From assembly GCA_029779435.1 (NCBI GenBank), contig JAKPAM010000028.1:1-32486 (forward strand): 32,486 nt of DNA. The letters are read 5' to 3'. Of the stretch, positions 8,394-17,232 are shown piece by piece (the first letter of the stretch is position 1; each line of letters begins with the position of its first letter). Both the position numbers and the translations under genes were made by a program. The DNA is from Pseudomonadota bacterium (lineage in GTDB: Bacteria; Pseudomonadota; Gammaproteobacteria; Burkholderiales; Burkholderiaceae_E). The notes under the pieces are model-generated. The model searched no databases. It saw only the letters and a list, made by a program, of their open reading frames with translations, and was not told where the DNA came from.

Positions 8394-9296
8394 TCAATCG
8401 CCGCCGATCACCCGGCTGATCACCGGGTGGTACCGGTCCCCGAGGCCGGCATCGATCGCGGCCTGGAACCATTCGTCGACCAGGCGGGCGCTACGGGCGT
8501 CGACGCCGGTCTCGCGCGCCAGCGCCAGCGCGTAGTGCAGATCCTTGCGCGCGTACCGGACCGAGAACGCGCGCTCGGGGAACTCGCCGGGCAACACGGC
8601 CTTCATGCCGTGGTTGCGCAGCGCGAAGCTGTCGGCCGAGCCTTTGGACAGCGTGTCGAACAGCACGTCGGGATCGACGCCCGCCCGGACGCCGATCGCC
8701 TTGGCTTCGCTGATCGCGACGACGGTCTCGAACAGCACCATGTTGTTCAGGATCTTCAATACCTGCCCGCAACCGACCGGACCGCACAACGCGATCTCGG
8801 TCGCGAACGTGGCCAGCAGCGGCCGCACCGCGTCGAAATCGGCGGGCTCGGCGCCCACCATCACGGCCAGCGTGCCGGCCTCGGCGGCGGCGCGGGTACG
8901 GGCGACCGGCGCGTCGATGAAGCGCACCTGCCGGGCCGCGAACTCGGCCGCCAGTTGCCGCGTGGTGTCGACGGCCGACGTGCTCAGGTCGATGACGATC
9001 TGCCCGGGCCGGCACGCCGAAAGCAAGCCGTCGTCGCGCCGGCACAGGTCGGCGACGATCTCGCCGGACGGCAGCGACAGCATGACCACGTCGCTGCGTT
9101 CGACGACCTCGCGCACGCTGGCGGCGGCGTGCACGCCCGCATCGGCCGTCAGCCTCTGCAACGGCGCCGGGTCCAGGTCATACGCCACGACCGGTCGGCC
9201 GGTCTTGCGCGCGAGGTTGCGGCACATCGGTTCGCCCATCACGCCCAGGCCGATGAAGCCCAGGGCCGAAGCGGGGGTGGATTTGTCTTGAGTCAT
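8394..9296 (-). CDS. 3-hydroxyisobutyrate dehydrogenase family oxidoreductase
   Basis: A beta-hydroxyacid dehydrogenase of 300 residues. The N-terminal Rossmann fold has GFIGLGVMG (13-21), and the helical C-terminal half has the catalytic lysine motif GPVGCGQVLKILNN (Lys181, Asn185). Such enzymes oxidise 3-hydroxyisobutyrate, L-threonate, D-glycerate/tartronate semialdehyde or similar compounds with NAD(P). The substrate loop, usually DAPVSGG, reads DAPVART here (128-134), so the specificity probably differs from classic members. It is divergent from the acyl-CoA ligase and convergent with the aldehyde dehydrogenase. The exact substrate is unknown. Confidence 0.85.
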   Translation of the reverse strand: MTQDKSTPASALGFIGLGVMGEPMCRNLARKTGRPVVAYDLDPAPLQRLTADAGVHAAASVREVVERSDVVMLSLPSGEIVADLCRRDDGLLSACRPGQIVIDLSTSAVDTTRQLAAEFAARQVRFIDAPVARTRAAAEAGTLAVMVGAEPADFDAVRPLLATFATEIALCGPVGCGQVLKILNNMVLFETVVAISEAKAIGVRAGVDPDVLFDTLSKGSADSFALRNHGMKAVLPGEFPERAFSVRYARKDLHYALALARETGVDARSARLVDEWFQAAIDAGLGDRYHPVISRVIGGD

Positions 9297-9651
9297 GGTC
9301 GGCTCGCTGTCTCGTCGAGATTGGCCGTCGATGAAAGGCCAGGATCCATTTTTGCTAAGGGCTGACGGCCGATGGCCGAGCGCAGGGCACCGCGCGTCAG
9401 GCCATCCCCACGTACAAGCCCTTGGCCTGCTGATGCAAGCGCCTGCGTCAGTCAGAACGCATCTTAAACCCCGGACGCGCTCGCAACGCGCATCGAATCA
9501 CAACGAGGAAGCTGATCGATTCACCCGATTCGACCCGCTTCCACCAAGGCGAAGTTGCTATGCTCATCGACCCGCCGCCCGCGGCGCATTGGACGGGCAT
9601 TGTCCGTTCGCGACCACGACCAGATACGGCGCACAACGAGACGGAGACCAT
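9297..9651. other. Divergent intergenic region, no gene seen
   Basis: This 355-base gap separates two divergent genes and should hold both promoters. It is less GC-rich than its flanks. A TATGCT word near 9556-9561 could be a -10 for the ligase, but no good -35 accompanies it. GGAC/GTCC half-sites near 9591-9606 are too weak to call an operator. The open frame extending through it from 9295 is an upstream extension of the ligase frame without a ribosome-binding site. Confidence 0.4.
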
Positions 9652-11349
9652 ATGGACAGCAGGCATGAGTTGATGGCCGACTTCACGGCCGAGGGCGAGT
9701 TCGTCATCGACCAACTCGATCGCTGGGTCCGAGAGCGGCCGCAGGCGCGCTGCCTGTACTACGGCGAGGACGATCGGTTGCTCACTTATGGCGAGTTCGG
9801 TGCGATCACCGATTCGATCGCCGGTTTCCTGCGCGCGCAGGATCTGCGCGACGGCGCGCCGGTCGGCGTGTTGACACGCAATCCGCTGATCGCCGCTCAG
9901 GCGATGTTCGGCGCGTGGAAGGCCGCCGTCGTCTATGCGCCCGTCAACCATGCGTTCACCGGCCGCCTGCTTACCTATCAGCTCAACGACACCGGCGCAT
10001 CGATGTTGATCGTCGACGCGACCGGCCTCGCGGCCGTGCTCGACGTATGGGACGAACTACGCGTGAAACCGGTTCTGGTTCTTTGCCCCGAACGCGATCG
10101 CGAACCCGTGCCGGTGCCCGCCGGTATCGAAATGCGCGATTGGCAGTCCGCCTGCGCGGGCCACTCACGGCCGTCGGTCGGCCTGCATGCGCACACGCCG
10201 TGCCAGATCGTCTACACGTCGGGCACGACCGGCCCGTCGAAGGGCGTGCTGCTGCCGCATCGCTGGATCGCGCAATACACGTTCGTGGCACGCCTGACGA
10301 TGACGCAGGACGACGTCGTCTACAACGACCTGCCGATGTACCACGTGGGCGCGGCGACGTTCAACGTGGCGCGCGCGATCTGGGTGGGCTGCGAGGTCGC
10401 ATGCTGGGACCGGTTCAGCCCGAATCAGTTCTGGGACCGGATCCGCCAGGTCGGCGCGACCACGGCCGTCCTGCTCGACGCGATGATCCCATGGCTGCTC
10501 AACGCACCCGAGCGCGACGACGACCGCGCCAACACGCTGAACAAGGCGCACATGCAGCCACTGCCGCTGAACCATCAGCGGGTGGCCAGGCGTTTCGGCA
10601 TCGATACCGTCACCTGCGGTTTCGGCCAGACCGAATCCGGCAACGGCATCGCATCGGTCATCGAGGAATTGGCGCCGGGCGAAGGCACGCCGGCCGCGCT
10701 GTTCAAGGGCCTGGACCGCGCCGCGCGCACGGCCCGGATGGCGCGCCATGGCGTCGTCCAGGTGTCGCCCGAACAGGCCGACACCAAAGGTTTCATGGGC
10801 TGGCCGACGCGATTCTTCGACGCGGCAGTCGTCGATGAGAACGACGAATACTGCGCGACGGGCCAGGCCGGTCAACTGGTGCTGCGGCCGAAGATCGCCA
10901 ATACGATCCTGCTCGAATACATCGGCAAGCCCGAGGCGACGGCCAAAGCGTTGCGCGGTGCGTGGTTCCACACCGGTGACGCGGTCATGTGCCGTGCCGA
11001 CGGCAGCTTCGTGTTCGTCGATCGGCTCGGCGACCGGATCCGCGTGCGCGGCGAGAACCTGTCGTCGTTCCACGTCGAGGATCTGTTCAATCAGCACCCG
11101 GCGATCACGATCTGCGCGGCGTTCGCGATTCCCGCCGTCGAGGGCGACGAGGACGACATCGTGCTGTACGTGGTGCCGGCACCGGATTCGCGCGAGACCG
11201 AGGCGAGCCTGCATGATTGGGCGCAGCGACAGATGCCGAAGCACATGCGCCCGCGCCACATCCGGTTCATCGATGACCTGCCGCGCACGGCGACGAACAA
11301 GATCGAGAAGTACAAGCTGAAGGCGTTGTTCGCGCAGCAAATGGCCTGA
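9652..11349 (+). CDS. AMP-forming acyl-CoA ligase (CaiC-like)
   Basis: Activates a carboxylic acid with ATP and CoA through an acyl-adenylate. The 565 residues contain the phosphate-binding motif YTSGTTGPSKGVLLPH (188-203), the substrate/AMP motif GFGQTES, the hinge block WFHTGDAVM ... FVDRLGDRIRVRGENLSS, and the C-terminal catalytic lysine in PRTATNKIEKYKLK. The overall look, especially the N-terminal half and the RGENLSS hinge, resembles the crotonobetaine/carnitine-CoA ligase CaiC and related ligases. The start at 9652 has GGAGA (9643-9647) a few bases upstream. With the two dehydrogenases to its left it may form a small catabolic set. The substrate is unknown. Confidence 0.88.
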   Translation: MDSRHELMADFTAEGEFVIDQLDRWVRERPQARCLYYGEDDRLLTYGEFGAITDSIAGFLRAQDLRDGAPVGVLTRNPLIAAQAMFGAWKAAVVYAPVNHAFTGRLLTYQLNDTGASMLIVDATGLAAVLDVWDELRVKPVLVLCPERDREPVPVPAGIEMRDWQSACAGHSRPSVGLHAHTPCQIVYTSGTTGPSKGVLLPHRWIAQYTFVARLTMTQDDVVYNDLPMYHVGAATFNVARAIWVGCEVACWDRFSPNQFWDRIRQVGATTAVLLDAMIPWLLNAPERDDDRANTLNKAHMQPLPLNHQRVARRFGIDTVTCGFGQTESGNGIASVIEELAPGEGTPAALFKGLDRAARTARMARHGVVQVSPEQADTKGFMGWPTRFFDAAVVDENDEYCATGQAGQLVLRPKIANTILLEYIGKPEATAKALRGAWFHTGDAVMCRADGSFVFVDRLGDRIRVRGENLSSFHVEDLFNQHPAITICAAFAIPAVEGDEDDIVLYVVPAPDSRETEASLHDWAQRQMPKHMRPRHIRFIDDLPRTATNKIEKYKLKALFAQQMA

Positions 11350-11369
11350 GCGACGAACGCCCGCCGCCC

Positions 11370-11795
11370 CTATGCGGCGTGCTTTCTGGGCCGGCCACCC
11401 TTGGCTCCATTGGCGCGAGCGGCCGAAGCCTTTGCTTGGGACCGGGACCGCCCCCCCTTTCGGCCGACCTCTTTCGCCCACGCGGTGCTACCGAACACAC
11501 CCATCAACAATCCCTGGACGCTCAATGCCGCGTCGAGTTGCGGCCAAATGAGCCCGTATCCGCCAGGAGTGAGTTCGATATCGGCAAGTTGCGCGGGCTT
11601 GGCGGCTTCGAGACCTTGGGCGATTTTTGGAGGAAAGGCGAACTTCGCGCCGTTCTCCAGATCCACGACAACCAAGTCATGGTCAGCGCTGTAGGTCGCG
11701 GCAATGGCGTGCGGAAAGCTCTCTCGGGCGGCTCTCCCCCGCTCTTTTGCTTTAACTCGATTTGCCGCGATTTCGCGATCGATCCAATCAGCCAT
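11370..11795 (-). CDS. DUF2442 domain protein with basic AT-hook-like tail
   Basis: The 141-residue protein has a DUF2442 core (about 28-105, with ATYSADHDLVVVDLENGAKF and the ELTPGGYGLIWPQLDAALSV block) and a Lys/Arg-rich tail ending in AKGGRPRKHAA, whose GRP centre resembles an AT-hook. DUF2442 proteins are often encoded directly after DUF4160 genes, as here, where the two reading frames overlap by eight bases (ATGGCTGA). That tight coupling points to a paired function. A toxin-antitoxin-like module has been suspected from such pairing, and the basic tail would fit the DNA-binding partner, but this is inference. Confidence 0.75.
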   Translation of the reverse strand: MADWIDREIAANRVKAKERGRAARESFPHAIAATYSADHDLVVVDLENGAKFAFPPKIAQGLEAAKPAQLADIELTPGGYGLIWPQLDAALSVQGLLMGVFGSTAWAKEVGRKGGRSRSQAKASAARANGAKGGRPRKHAA

Positions 11796-12039
11796 GAAAT
11801 TCTCTCCAGGTGCGCCAGAGGGCTGGGCAATGCCGGTCGACTGCTGTCAACACTTTGCGAAGTGAAGATCTGCGCGGATTGCCGTACTTGGTTTCGAGCA
11901 ATCGTGGCTTGATCTCTTCACAGTTGCCCAGAGCCACTTTGACGTGCCAACCCGGGCCGATCGCATGGACGTGAGGCGGTTCGTGGTCGTTCGGAAAAAT
12001 CACCAGCCTGAAATTGCCGATCGAGAGGATCTTGGGCAT
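11788..12039 (-). CDS. DUF4160 domain protein
   Basis: The 83 residues read MPKILSIGNFRLVIFPNDHE, then PPHVHAIGPGWHVKVALG, the typical DUF4160 beginning with the conserved HEPPHVH motif. The start is placed at 12039 (MPKI), which matches family N-termini; a longer open frame upstream to 12165 runs into the palindromic element and is unlikely to be translated. The stop overlaps the DUF2442 start, so the two are translated together. The HxxPHVH cluster could bind a metal or act catalytically. The function is not established. Confidence 0.75.
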   Translation of the reverse strand: MPKILSIGNFRLVIFPNDHEPPHVHAIGPGWHVKVALGNCEEIKPRLLETKYGNPRRSSLRKVLTAVDRHCPALWRTWREFHG

Positions 12040-12092
12040 GTCCAAGGATATCCCAAACTCTTGGGTTTTCCGAGCACGATCGGTCGTGCGGC

Positions 12093-12261
12093 CTAGGAGT
12101 CTGCGCGGCAGAAGCCGCCGAAGCGAGACGTGCGAAAAACGAGGACAGCGTGGTGATACCGACAAGCCCAGGGTGGCCCCCTGGGCGCAGGCGGTAGCGC
12201 CGCGATGGACCGTTTTCTCGCGCGTCGCAGCCGGCGATGCTTCTGCCGCGCAGACTCCTAG
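12093..12261. mobile_element. 169-bp imperfect palindrome, MITE-like
   Basis: The ends, 12093-12115 and 12239-12261, are perfect 23-bp inverted repeats. The similarity continues inward (GCGAAAAACG on the left against GCGAGAAAACG on the right in reverse complement, later a shared TACCG word) to a central hairpin GCCCAGGG-tggcc-CCCTGGGC (12166-12186). The centre of that hairpin lies within a base or two of the centre of the whole element. Both outer ends read CTAG, which could be a 4-bp target duplication, leaving a 161-bp element starting GAGTCTGCGCGGCAGAAGC. There is no coding capacity. It lies in the upstream region of the DUF4160 gene. A miniature inverted-repeat element mobilised by an IS5-type transposase is the simplest reading. 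Confidence 0.6.
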
Positions 12262-12395
12262 CCCCCTCGCTGGGGATCACAGGCACGCCGGACAAGCTCG
12301 GCGCCCCGGATAGCGGCAGGCGCGGCACCGTCGCCGCGTTCAGTTTCGCGTAAGTTAAGGCTGGCAACGTTCGCGCTATCGACCAGGCGCGGCGC

Positions 12396-13034
12396 TTAGC
12401 GCTGCCCCAGAAGTCGTCGCAGTTTGACGAAAGCCAGTCCGGTCATGACCGCATCGTTCAATGCGTCGTGGGCCTGTCGCGTCGGCAGCGCCAATTCGTC
12501 CATGATCGTGGCGAAGCGCAGATCGATCCGACCTCCCCGCGCATCGTGCGGCAGCCGGCGGTTTTGATAGTCGTAATACATCGAGGAGACATCGATCCTG
12601 GGTTGCGGCAGACGCACGCCCAGCATCGGCCAGGCTTCGCGATGAATCATCGCCATATCGAACTCGAGGTAATAACCGACGATGGGACGGCTGCCGATGA
12701 AATTCAGCAATCGCCGGATCGCGTCCTGCGGAGCCAGGCCATGCGCGACATCACGATGACGCAACTGGTGCACGCGGATCGCGTCGGCCGAGATCGCGCG
12801 CTCGGGGCGCACCAGCAATTCGAGCCGCTCGCTGGTCATCAATCGCTGGCCGACGATCCGCACGGCGGCGATCGAGATGATCTGGTCGCGGCGAACGTTC
12901 AAGCCGGTGGTCTCGCAATCGAGGCTGACCCATTCGTCGGGCGGCGGCGGATCGACCATGAACGCGAACTCGGGCTCGGCCAGGTGATAACGCCACCAGC
13001 CGCGGCGCAGCCGATCGAAGCCGGGCACCTTCAT
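12396..13034 (-). CDS. DnaQ-like 3'-5' exonuclease (DEDDh)
   Basis: The 212-residue protein carries the DEDDh exonuclease motifs: Exo I in SLDCETTGL (Asp39, Glu41), Exo II in VGYYLEFDMAMI, and Exo III in HDALNDAVMT (His and Asp). Such domains cut nucleotides from 3' ends of DNA or RNA using two metal ions. It lies 39 bases after the DUF294 gene on the same strand and is probably co-transcribed with it. An exonuclease next to a cNMP/CBS/DUF294 protein and the acetate permease actP is a linkage seen in several proteobacteria. Its role there is not explained by sequence; it may act on a nucleotide signal or on RNA. Confidence 0.88.
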   Translation of the reverse strand: MKVPGFDRLRRGWWRYHLAEPEFAFMVDPPPPDEWVSLDCETTGLNVRRDQIISIAAVRIVGQRLMTSERLELLVRPERAISADAIRVHQLRHRDVAHGLAPQDAIRRLLNFIGSRPIVGYYLEFDMAMIHREAWPMLGVRLPQPRIDVSSMYYDYQNRRLPHDARGGRIDLRFATIMDELALPTRQAHDALNDAVMTGLAFVKLRRLLGQR

Positions 13035-13073
13035 GCCCGCGCTCCGCTTAGTGACGAGCCGCGCGGCATCTAC

Positions 13074-14990
13074 TCAAGCCTCCGACAGATGGAACTGGTG
13101 ACGCACCAGCGTCTTGAAGCGCTTGACGGCGGCGAGCGCGTCCTTGAGCAGATCCCGTTCGAGACTGGACAACCGGTCGGTCGCGACGTCGCCGCTGACC
13201 GGACGTTCGACGTCGAGCTCGGCCAGGCCGGCCTTCAACCGCAGTTCCATCAGGAAGTGCAGGCTGCCGGTCAGCTCGACCGCCATTTCGCGCGGCAGGC
13301 GCCCGGCGGCGACCAGCGCGTCGATGCGCTCGACGGTGGCGGTCGCGGCGATATGCTCGCGCAGCGCCAGGCAGCGCACGCCATGGACGATCGGAAAGAT
13401 CCCGGCCTTCTTCGGGTCGAGCGCGTGGCGCTCGGCCTGGCGGTGGCTGTCGCCGATCGCCAGCAGCCGGTGCCACCAGCCGCCGGTCTCGCTCGGAAAC
13501 ATATCGATCGCGGCGGCCATGCGCCCGAGCAGCGCATCGTCTTCGCGCACCAGCGCATCGACCGAGGCGCGCACCTCGGCCAGCAGCGCCGGATCGCCGG
13601 CGACCGGATGCGCATCGAGGAAGATCGCCAGCGCCATCAGGCCTTCGGCATCCGGCGTCAGCAGCCAGCGCCGCACGACCTGGATGAACGCGGCACGGCG
13701 CAGCCGCCATGCGGGATTGCGCACCATGATGCCGCCCGGACAAGGCGGATAGCCGAACTCGCCGAGCGCCCGCGAAAAGCGTTCGCACGCATCGGCCACG
13801 ACGTCGTCAGCCACCGGCGCGTCGTCGGCGACGACCAGGCCGTTGTCCTGGTCGGTCTTGAGCAACTGCTCGCCGCGCCCCTCGCTGCCCATGACGAACA
13901 GGCAGCTCGCGGCGACCAGTTCGGGCGGAGCGATCAACTGCCACGCGCGCTCGAACAACTTGGCGTTGATCGCCTGCACGAGACGGCCGATCTGCGCGAC
14001 GCGCACGCCGCCGCGATGCAGCACCGACACGAACTGCGTGATCCGCCGCGCGGGCTCGCGCAGCGCGGCCAGGTCGTCCGCCTGCGCGATCTGCACGGTG
14101 ATCAGGTACGAGTGGTTCGACAGGAACGACAGCAGGTCGAGCTGTTCGAGCACGCCGATGACCGGCGCGCCGGCACCGGCCCCGGTGCCAGTGCCAGCAC
14201 CAGTCCCTGCACCGATCTTCGTCCCGTTCCCGGCCGGCGCCTCGCCGCCGGTGACGACCAGCCGATGGACCTGGTGCTGGATCATCAGCGCCAGCGCATC
14301 GAACAACGGCGCGTCGGGGCGGATCGTCACGAGGCTGAACGTCGAGAAATCGCGCACCGGCGTGTCGGCCAGCGGTCGGCTCGCGGTCGCGGTCGCGACC
14401 GCGCGCTGCAGGCCGGTGTTGGTGAACACGCCCAGGCGCCCGCCGTCGCGCACCAGCACGCTGCTGGAACGCCGCGCGTGCATCAACCGCGCGGCCTCGA
14501 CGATCGGGGTGCCGCCATCGACTTCATGCGCGGGCCGCAGGAACGCCTCGTCGACGCGCGCCATCGTCAACGCGCGCATCTCTCGCTGGTGATGGCGGTC
14601 GGCGAGCGCGCCGAGCTTGTTCGACAGATCCGAGAACAACAACGCGCCGAACGCCGCATTGCGCGAGATCAATTCATTGACGGCTGTCGTCGCCAATCGA
14701 TAGGCGACGACCTCCTCGGCGGCGACGAAACGGCCGATCGCGCGGCCGGCCACCAGCGAGCGGCCGTCGAAGCAATCGCCCGGGCCATAAGTGGCGACGA
14801 TCTCGTCGCCGTCGAACTGCGAGACGTGGCCCTTGATAAGGACGAACAGTCCATCGGGAGCCGCGCCATCGTCAAGAACCGTTTCGGCATCGGCGAAGTA
14901 AGCGATGTCGACGGCGGCGCGAACGATTCCACGCTCGTCCGCGTCGAGCGTATCGAAAGGTGACGCGGAGAAATCGAAGGCATTGGGCAT
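13074..14990 (-). CDS. cNMP-binding / CBS / DUF294 nucleotidyltransferase-like signalling protein
   Basis: A 638-residue cytosolic regulator. The order of domains is a cyclic-nucleotide-binding-like domain (about 10-115, VLIKGHVSQFDG ... GPGDCFDGRSL), a CBS pair (about 140-300), a DUF294 nucleotidyltransferase-like domain with FVMGSEGRGEQLLKTDQDNG (GlnD-like GSxxR...DxD pattern), and a DUF294 C-terminal helical domain. The start at 14990 (MPNAFDFSASPFDTL) is chosen over an upstream frame that overlaps the divergent yjcH region. A Gly/Ala/Thr linker (GAGTGAGTGTGAGAGA), encoded by a DNA repeat, interrupts the second CBS domain. It is divergent from yjcH-actP by 73 bases, which suggests control of, or response to, acetate uptake. 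Confidence 0.87.
   Translation of the reverse strand: MPNAFDFSASPFDTLDADERGIVRAAVDIAYFADAETVLDDGAAPDGLFVLIKGHVSQFDGDEIVATYGPGDCFDGRSLVAGRAIGRFVAAEEVVAYRLATTAVNELISRNAAFGALLFSDLSNKLGALADRHHQREMRALTMARVDEAFLRPAHEVDGGTPIVEAARLMHARRSSSVLVRDGGRLGVFTNTGLQRAVATATASRPLADTPVRDFSTFSLVTIRPDAPLFDALALMIQHQVHRLVVTGGEAPAGNGTKIGAGTGAGTGTGAGAGAPVIGVLEQLDLLSFLSNHSYLITVQIAQADDLAALREPARRITQFVSVLHRGGVRVAQIGRLVQAINAKLFERAWQLIAPPELVAASCLFVMGSEGRGEQLLKTDQDNGLVVADDAPVADDVVADACERFSRALGEFGYPPCPGGIMVRNPAWRLRRAAFIQVVRRWLLTPDAEGLMALAIFLDAHPVAGDPALLAEVRASVDALVREDDALLGRMAAAIDMFPSETGGWWHRLLAIGDSHRQAERHALDPKKAGIFPIVHGVRCLALREHIAATATVERIDALVAAGRLPREMAVELTGSLHFLMELRLKAGLAELDVERPVSGDVATDRLSSLERDLLKDALAAVKRFKTLVRHQFHLSEA
14165..14214. 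repeat. Short tandem repeat inside the DUF294 gene
   Basis: Degenerate 6/12-bp units (CACCGG/CAGTGC-like) encode the alternating Gly-Ala-Thr run in the second CBS domain. The length stays a multiple of three. It is one of four such in-frame repeats in the window. Confidence 0.5.
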
Positions 14991-15063
14991 GACGCATGAT
15001 GATCGTCGACACGCGTCGTTGTCCAGCAGAAGCAACACAACCACCAGAACGAAGGAAGATGTG

Positions 15064-15372
15064 ATGGATGACGCACTTACCCGGCGGATCATCGACGATC
15101 CCCGATACCAGGAACTGAAGCGCCGCCGATCGCGGTTCGGCTGGCAACTGACGGTCGCGATGCTGATCGTCTATTACGGGTTCATCCTGCTGGTCGCATG
15201 GAACAAGGCGTTCCTGCTGACCCGGCTCGGTGAAGGCGTGACGACGATCGGCATGCCGGTCGGGCTCGCGGTAATCCTGTTCACGATCATCATCACCGGC
15301 ATCTACGTGCGCCGCGCCAACAACGAATACGACGCGCTGACCGCGCAGATCGCCCAGGAGGCCCTCAAATGA
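15064..15372 (+). CDS. yjcH: DUF485 inner-membrane protein (YjcH)
   Basis: This 102-residue protein has two hydrophobic segments (about 27-46, [20 protein letters not shown], and 63-82, [20 protein letters not shown]) with charged ends, the standard DUF485 form. It is almost always found directly before actP and is thought to assist or modulate the permease. Its TGA overlaps the actP ATG (ATGA at 15369-15372), so translation is coupled. AGGA (15053-15056) lies seven bases before the ATG; a GTG at 15061 is a weaker alternative. Confidence 0.9.
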   Translation: MDDALTRRIIDDPRYQELKRRRSRFGWQLTVAMLIVYYGFILLVAWNKAFLLTRLGEGVTTIGMPVGLAVILFTIIITGIYVRRANNEYDALTAQIAQEALK

Positions 15373-17084
15373 ACCGCATCCAGCGATTCGGCGTCGGACT
15401 GCTGACGCTCACCGCAGCCTGCACCGCGCTGGCCGCCGGCGGCGACCTGGGCCAGGCCACCAAGCAGGAAACCAACTGGACGGCGATCATCATGTTCGCG
15501 GTGTTCGTCATCGGGACGCTGTTCATCACCAAGTGGGCGGCGGCCAAGACGCGGTCGGCCGCGGACTTCTACACGGCCGGCGGCGGCATCACCGGCTTCC
15601 AGAACGGTTTGGCGATCGCCGGGGACTACATGTCGGCCGCGTCGTTCCTCGGCATCTCGGCGGCGGTGATGACAGGCGGCTTCGACGGGTTGATCTACTC
15701 GATCGGCTTCCTGGTCGGCTGGCCGGTCGTCACGTTCCTGCTGGCCGAGCGCTTGCGCAACCTGGGCAAGTTCACGTTCGCCGACGTCGCGGCGTTCCGC
15801 TTCGCGCAGACGCCGGTGCGGGTGTTCGCGGCATCGGGCACGCTGGTCGTCGTCGCGTTCTACCTGATCGCGCAGATGGTCGGCGCCGGGCAGTTGATCA
15901 AACTGCTGTTCGGCCTCGACTACTGGATCGCGGTGGTGATCGTCGGCGTGCTGATGATGGTGTACGTGCTGTTCGGCGGCATGACGGCGACGACCTGGGT
16001 GCAGATCATCAAGGCGTGCCTGCTGCTGGGCGGAGCCAGCTTCATGGCGTTCATGGTGATGATGCATTTCGGGTTCAGCCCCGAGGCGATGTTCGCCAAG
16101 GCCGTGCAGATCAAGACCGACCTGGCGGTCAACGCCGGCAAGCCGGCCGAAGCAGCGGCCGCCGAAGGCTTCTCGATCATGGGGCCGGGCGGGTTCATCA
16201 AGGACCCGATATCGGCGATCAGCTTCGGCATCGCGCTGATGTTCGGCACGGCCGGCCTGCCGCACATCCTGATGCGCTTCTTCACGGTGCCCAACGCCAA
16301 GGAGGCGCGCAAGTCGGTGTTCTGGGCCACGACGTGGATCGGCTACTTCTACGTGCTGACGTTCATCATCGGCTTCGGCGCGATCACGTTCGTGCTGACG
16401 AACCCCGAGTTCCTCGACGCCAAGGGCGGGCTGCTGGGCGGGGGCAACATGGCGGCCGTGCATCTGGCCAAGGCGGTCGGCGGCAACGTGTTCCTGGGCT
16501 TCATCTCGGCCGTGGCGTTCGCGACGATCCTGGCCGTGGTCGCCGGCCTGACGCTGTCGGGCGCGTCGGCCGTGTCGCACGACCTGTACTCGACGGTGTT
16601 CAAGCACGGCAAGGCCGACAGCGCGTCCGAACTGAAGGTGTCGCGGATGACGACGATCGCACTGGGCATCATCGCGGTCGCGCTCGGCATCGCGTTCGAG
16701 AAGCAGAACATCGCGTTCATGGTCAGCCTGGCATTCGCGATCGCCGCGTCGGCCAACTTCCCGGTGCTGCTGATGTCGGTGCTGTGGAAGGACTGCACGA
16801 CGCGCGGCGCAGTGATCGGCGGCTTCCTGGGCCTGATCTCGTCGGTGGCCTTGACCGTGGTGTCGCCGGCCGTGTGGGAAGCGACGCTCGGCTATCCGAA
16901 GGGGTCGGCCTGGTTCCCGTACGCGTCGCCGGCGCTGTTCTCGATGACGATCGGCTTCGTGGGGATCTGGCTGTTCTCGATCACGGACCGCAGCGGCCGC
17001 GCCGCCCAGGACCGCGACGGGTTCCTCGCGCAGCAGGTGCGCTCCGAGACCGGGATCGGCGCGTCGGCGGCCTCGGCGCACTGA
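15369..17084 (+). CDS. actP: Acetate/glycolate:cation symporter (ActP)
   Basis: A sodium:solute symporter that brings acetate, and in related proteins glycolate, across the inner membrane. The 571 residues begin with a signal-like hydrophobic segment ending LAAGG (about 25), followed by about 13 membrane spans. Family blocks are visible: [73 protein letters not shown], and [17 protein letters not shown]. The length is slightly above the 549 residues of E. coli ActP, mainly through an Ala-rich loop ([10 protein letters not shown]). It follows yjcH with a 4-base overlap. No acetyl-CoA synthetase gene lies in the window. Confidence 0.95.
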   Translation: MNRIQRFGVGLLTLTAACTALAAGGDLGQATKQETNWTAIIMFAVFVIGTLFITKWAAAKTRSAADFYTAGGGITGFQNGLAIAGDYMSAASFLGISAAVMTGGFDGLIYSIGFLVGWPVVTFLLAERLRNLGKFTFADVAAFRFAQTPVRVFAASGTLVVVAFYLIAQMVGAGQLIKLLFGLDYWIAVVIVGVLMMVYVLFGGMTATTWVQIIKACLLLGGASFMAFMVMMHFGFSPEAMFAKAVQIKTDLAVNAGKPAEAAAAEGFSIMGPGGFIKDPISAISFGIALMFGTAGLPHILMRFFTVPNAKEARKSVFWATTWIGYFYVLTFIIGFGAITFVLTNPEFLDAKGGLLGGGNMAAVHLAKAVGGNVFLGFISAVAFATILAVVAGLTLSGASAVSHDLYSTVFKHGKADSASELKVSRMTTIALGIIAVALGIAFEKQNIAFMVSLAFAIAASANFPVLLMSVLWKDCTTRGAVIGGFLGLISSVALTVVSPAVWEATLGYPKGSAWFPYASPALFSMTIGFVGIWLFSITDRSGRAAQDRDGFLAQQVRSETGIGASAASAH

Positions 17085-17152
17085 CGGCCCGCCCGCTAAT
17101 GAATCGATAGTGGTCCGCTAACAATCCGTTGGTGGCCCGCTGACGACTCACC

Positions 17153-17204
17153 GCCGCCGCAACCGAACGCGGCGGCAACTTGCCTTCCCTGGCGCCGAAG
17201 CGCC
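17153..17204. terminator. Pair of GC-rich hairpins between convergent actP and response regulator
   Basis: GCCGCCGC/GCGGCGGC (17153-17160 with 17169-17176) is a perfect 8-bp stem with an 8-base loop. GGCGC/GCGCC (17191-17195 with 17200-17204) closes a four-base CGAA loop and is followed by TTGCTCGCGTT. Both lie in the 148-base gap between convergent genes. The position favours termination in both directions, but T-runs are poor. Confidence 0.4.
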
Positions 17205-17232
17205 TTGCTCGCGTTGACGCCGAATCGCCCCA

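Noticed and set aside
12093..12261. The palindrome as an integron attC site
   Set aside because: Size and imperfect symmetry fit loosely, and integron cassettes often carry TA-like genes, but the RYYYAAC/GTTRRRY core sites are missing and the ends fit a transposon with CTAG duplication better.
12468..17081. Long open frames opposite the DUF294 and actP genes (831 and 592 codons)
   Set aside because: Both are antisense shadows with arginine/histidine-rich nonsense composition; the opposite strands code for clear families.
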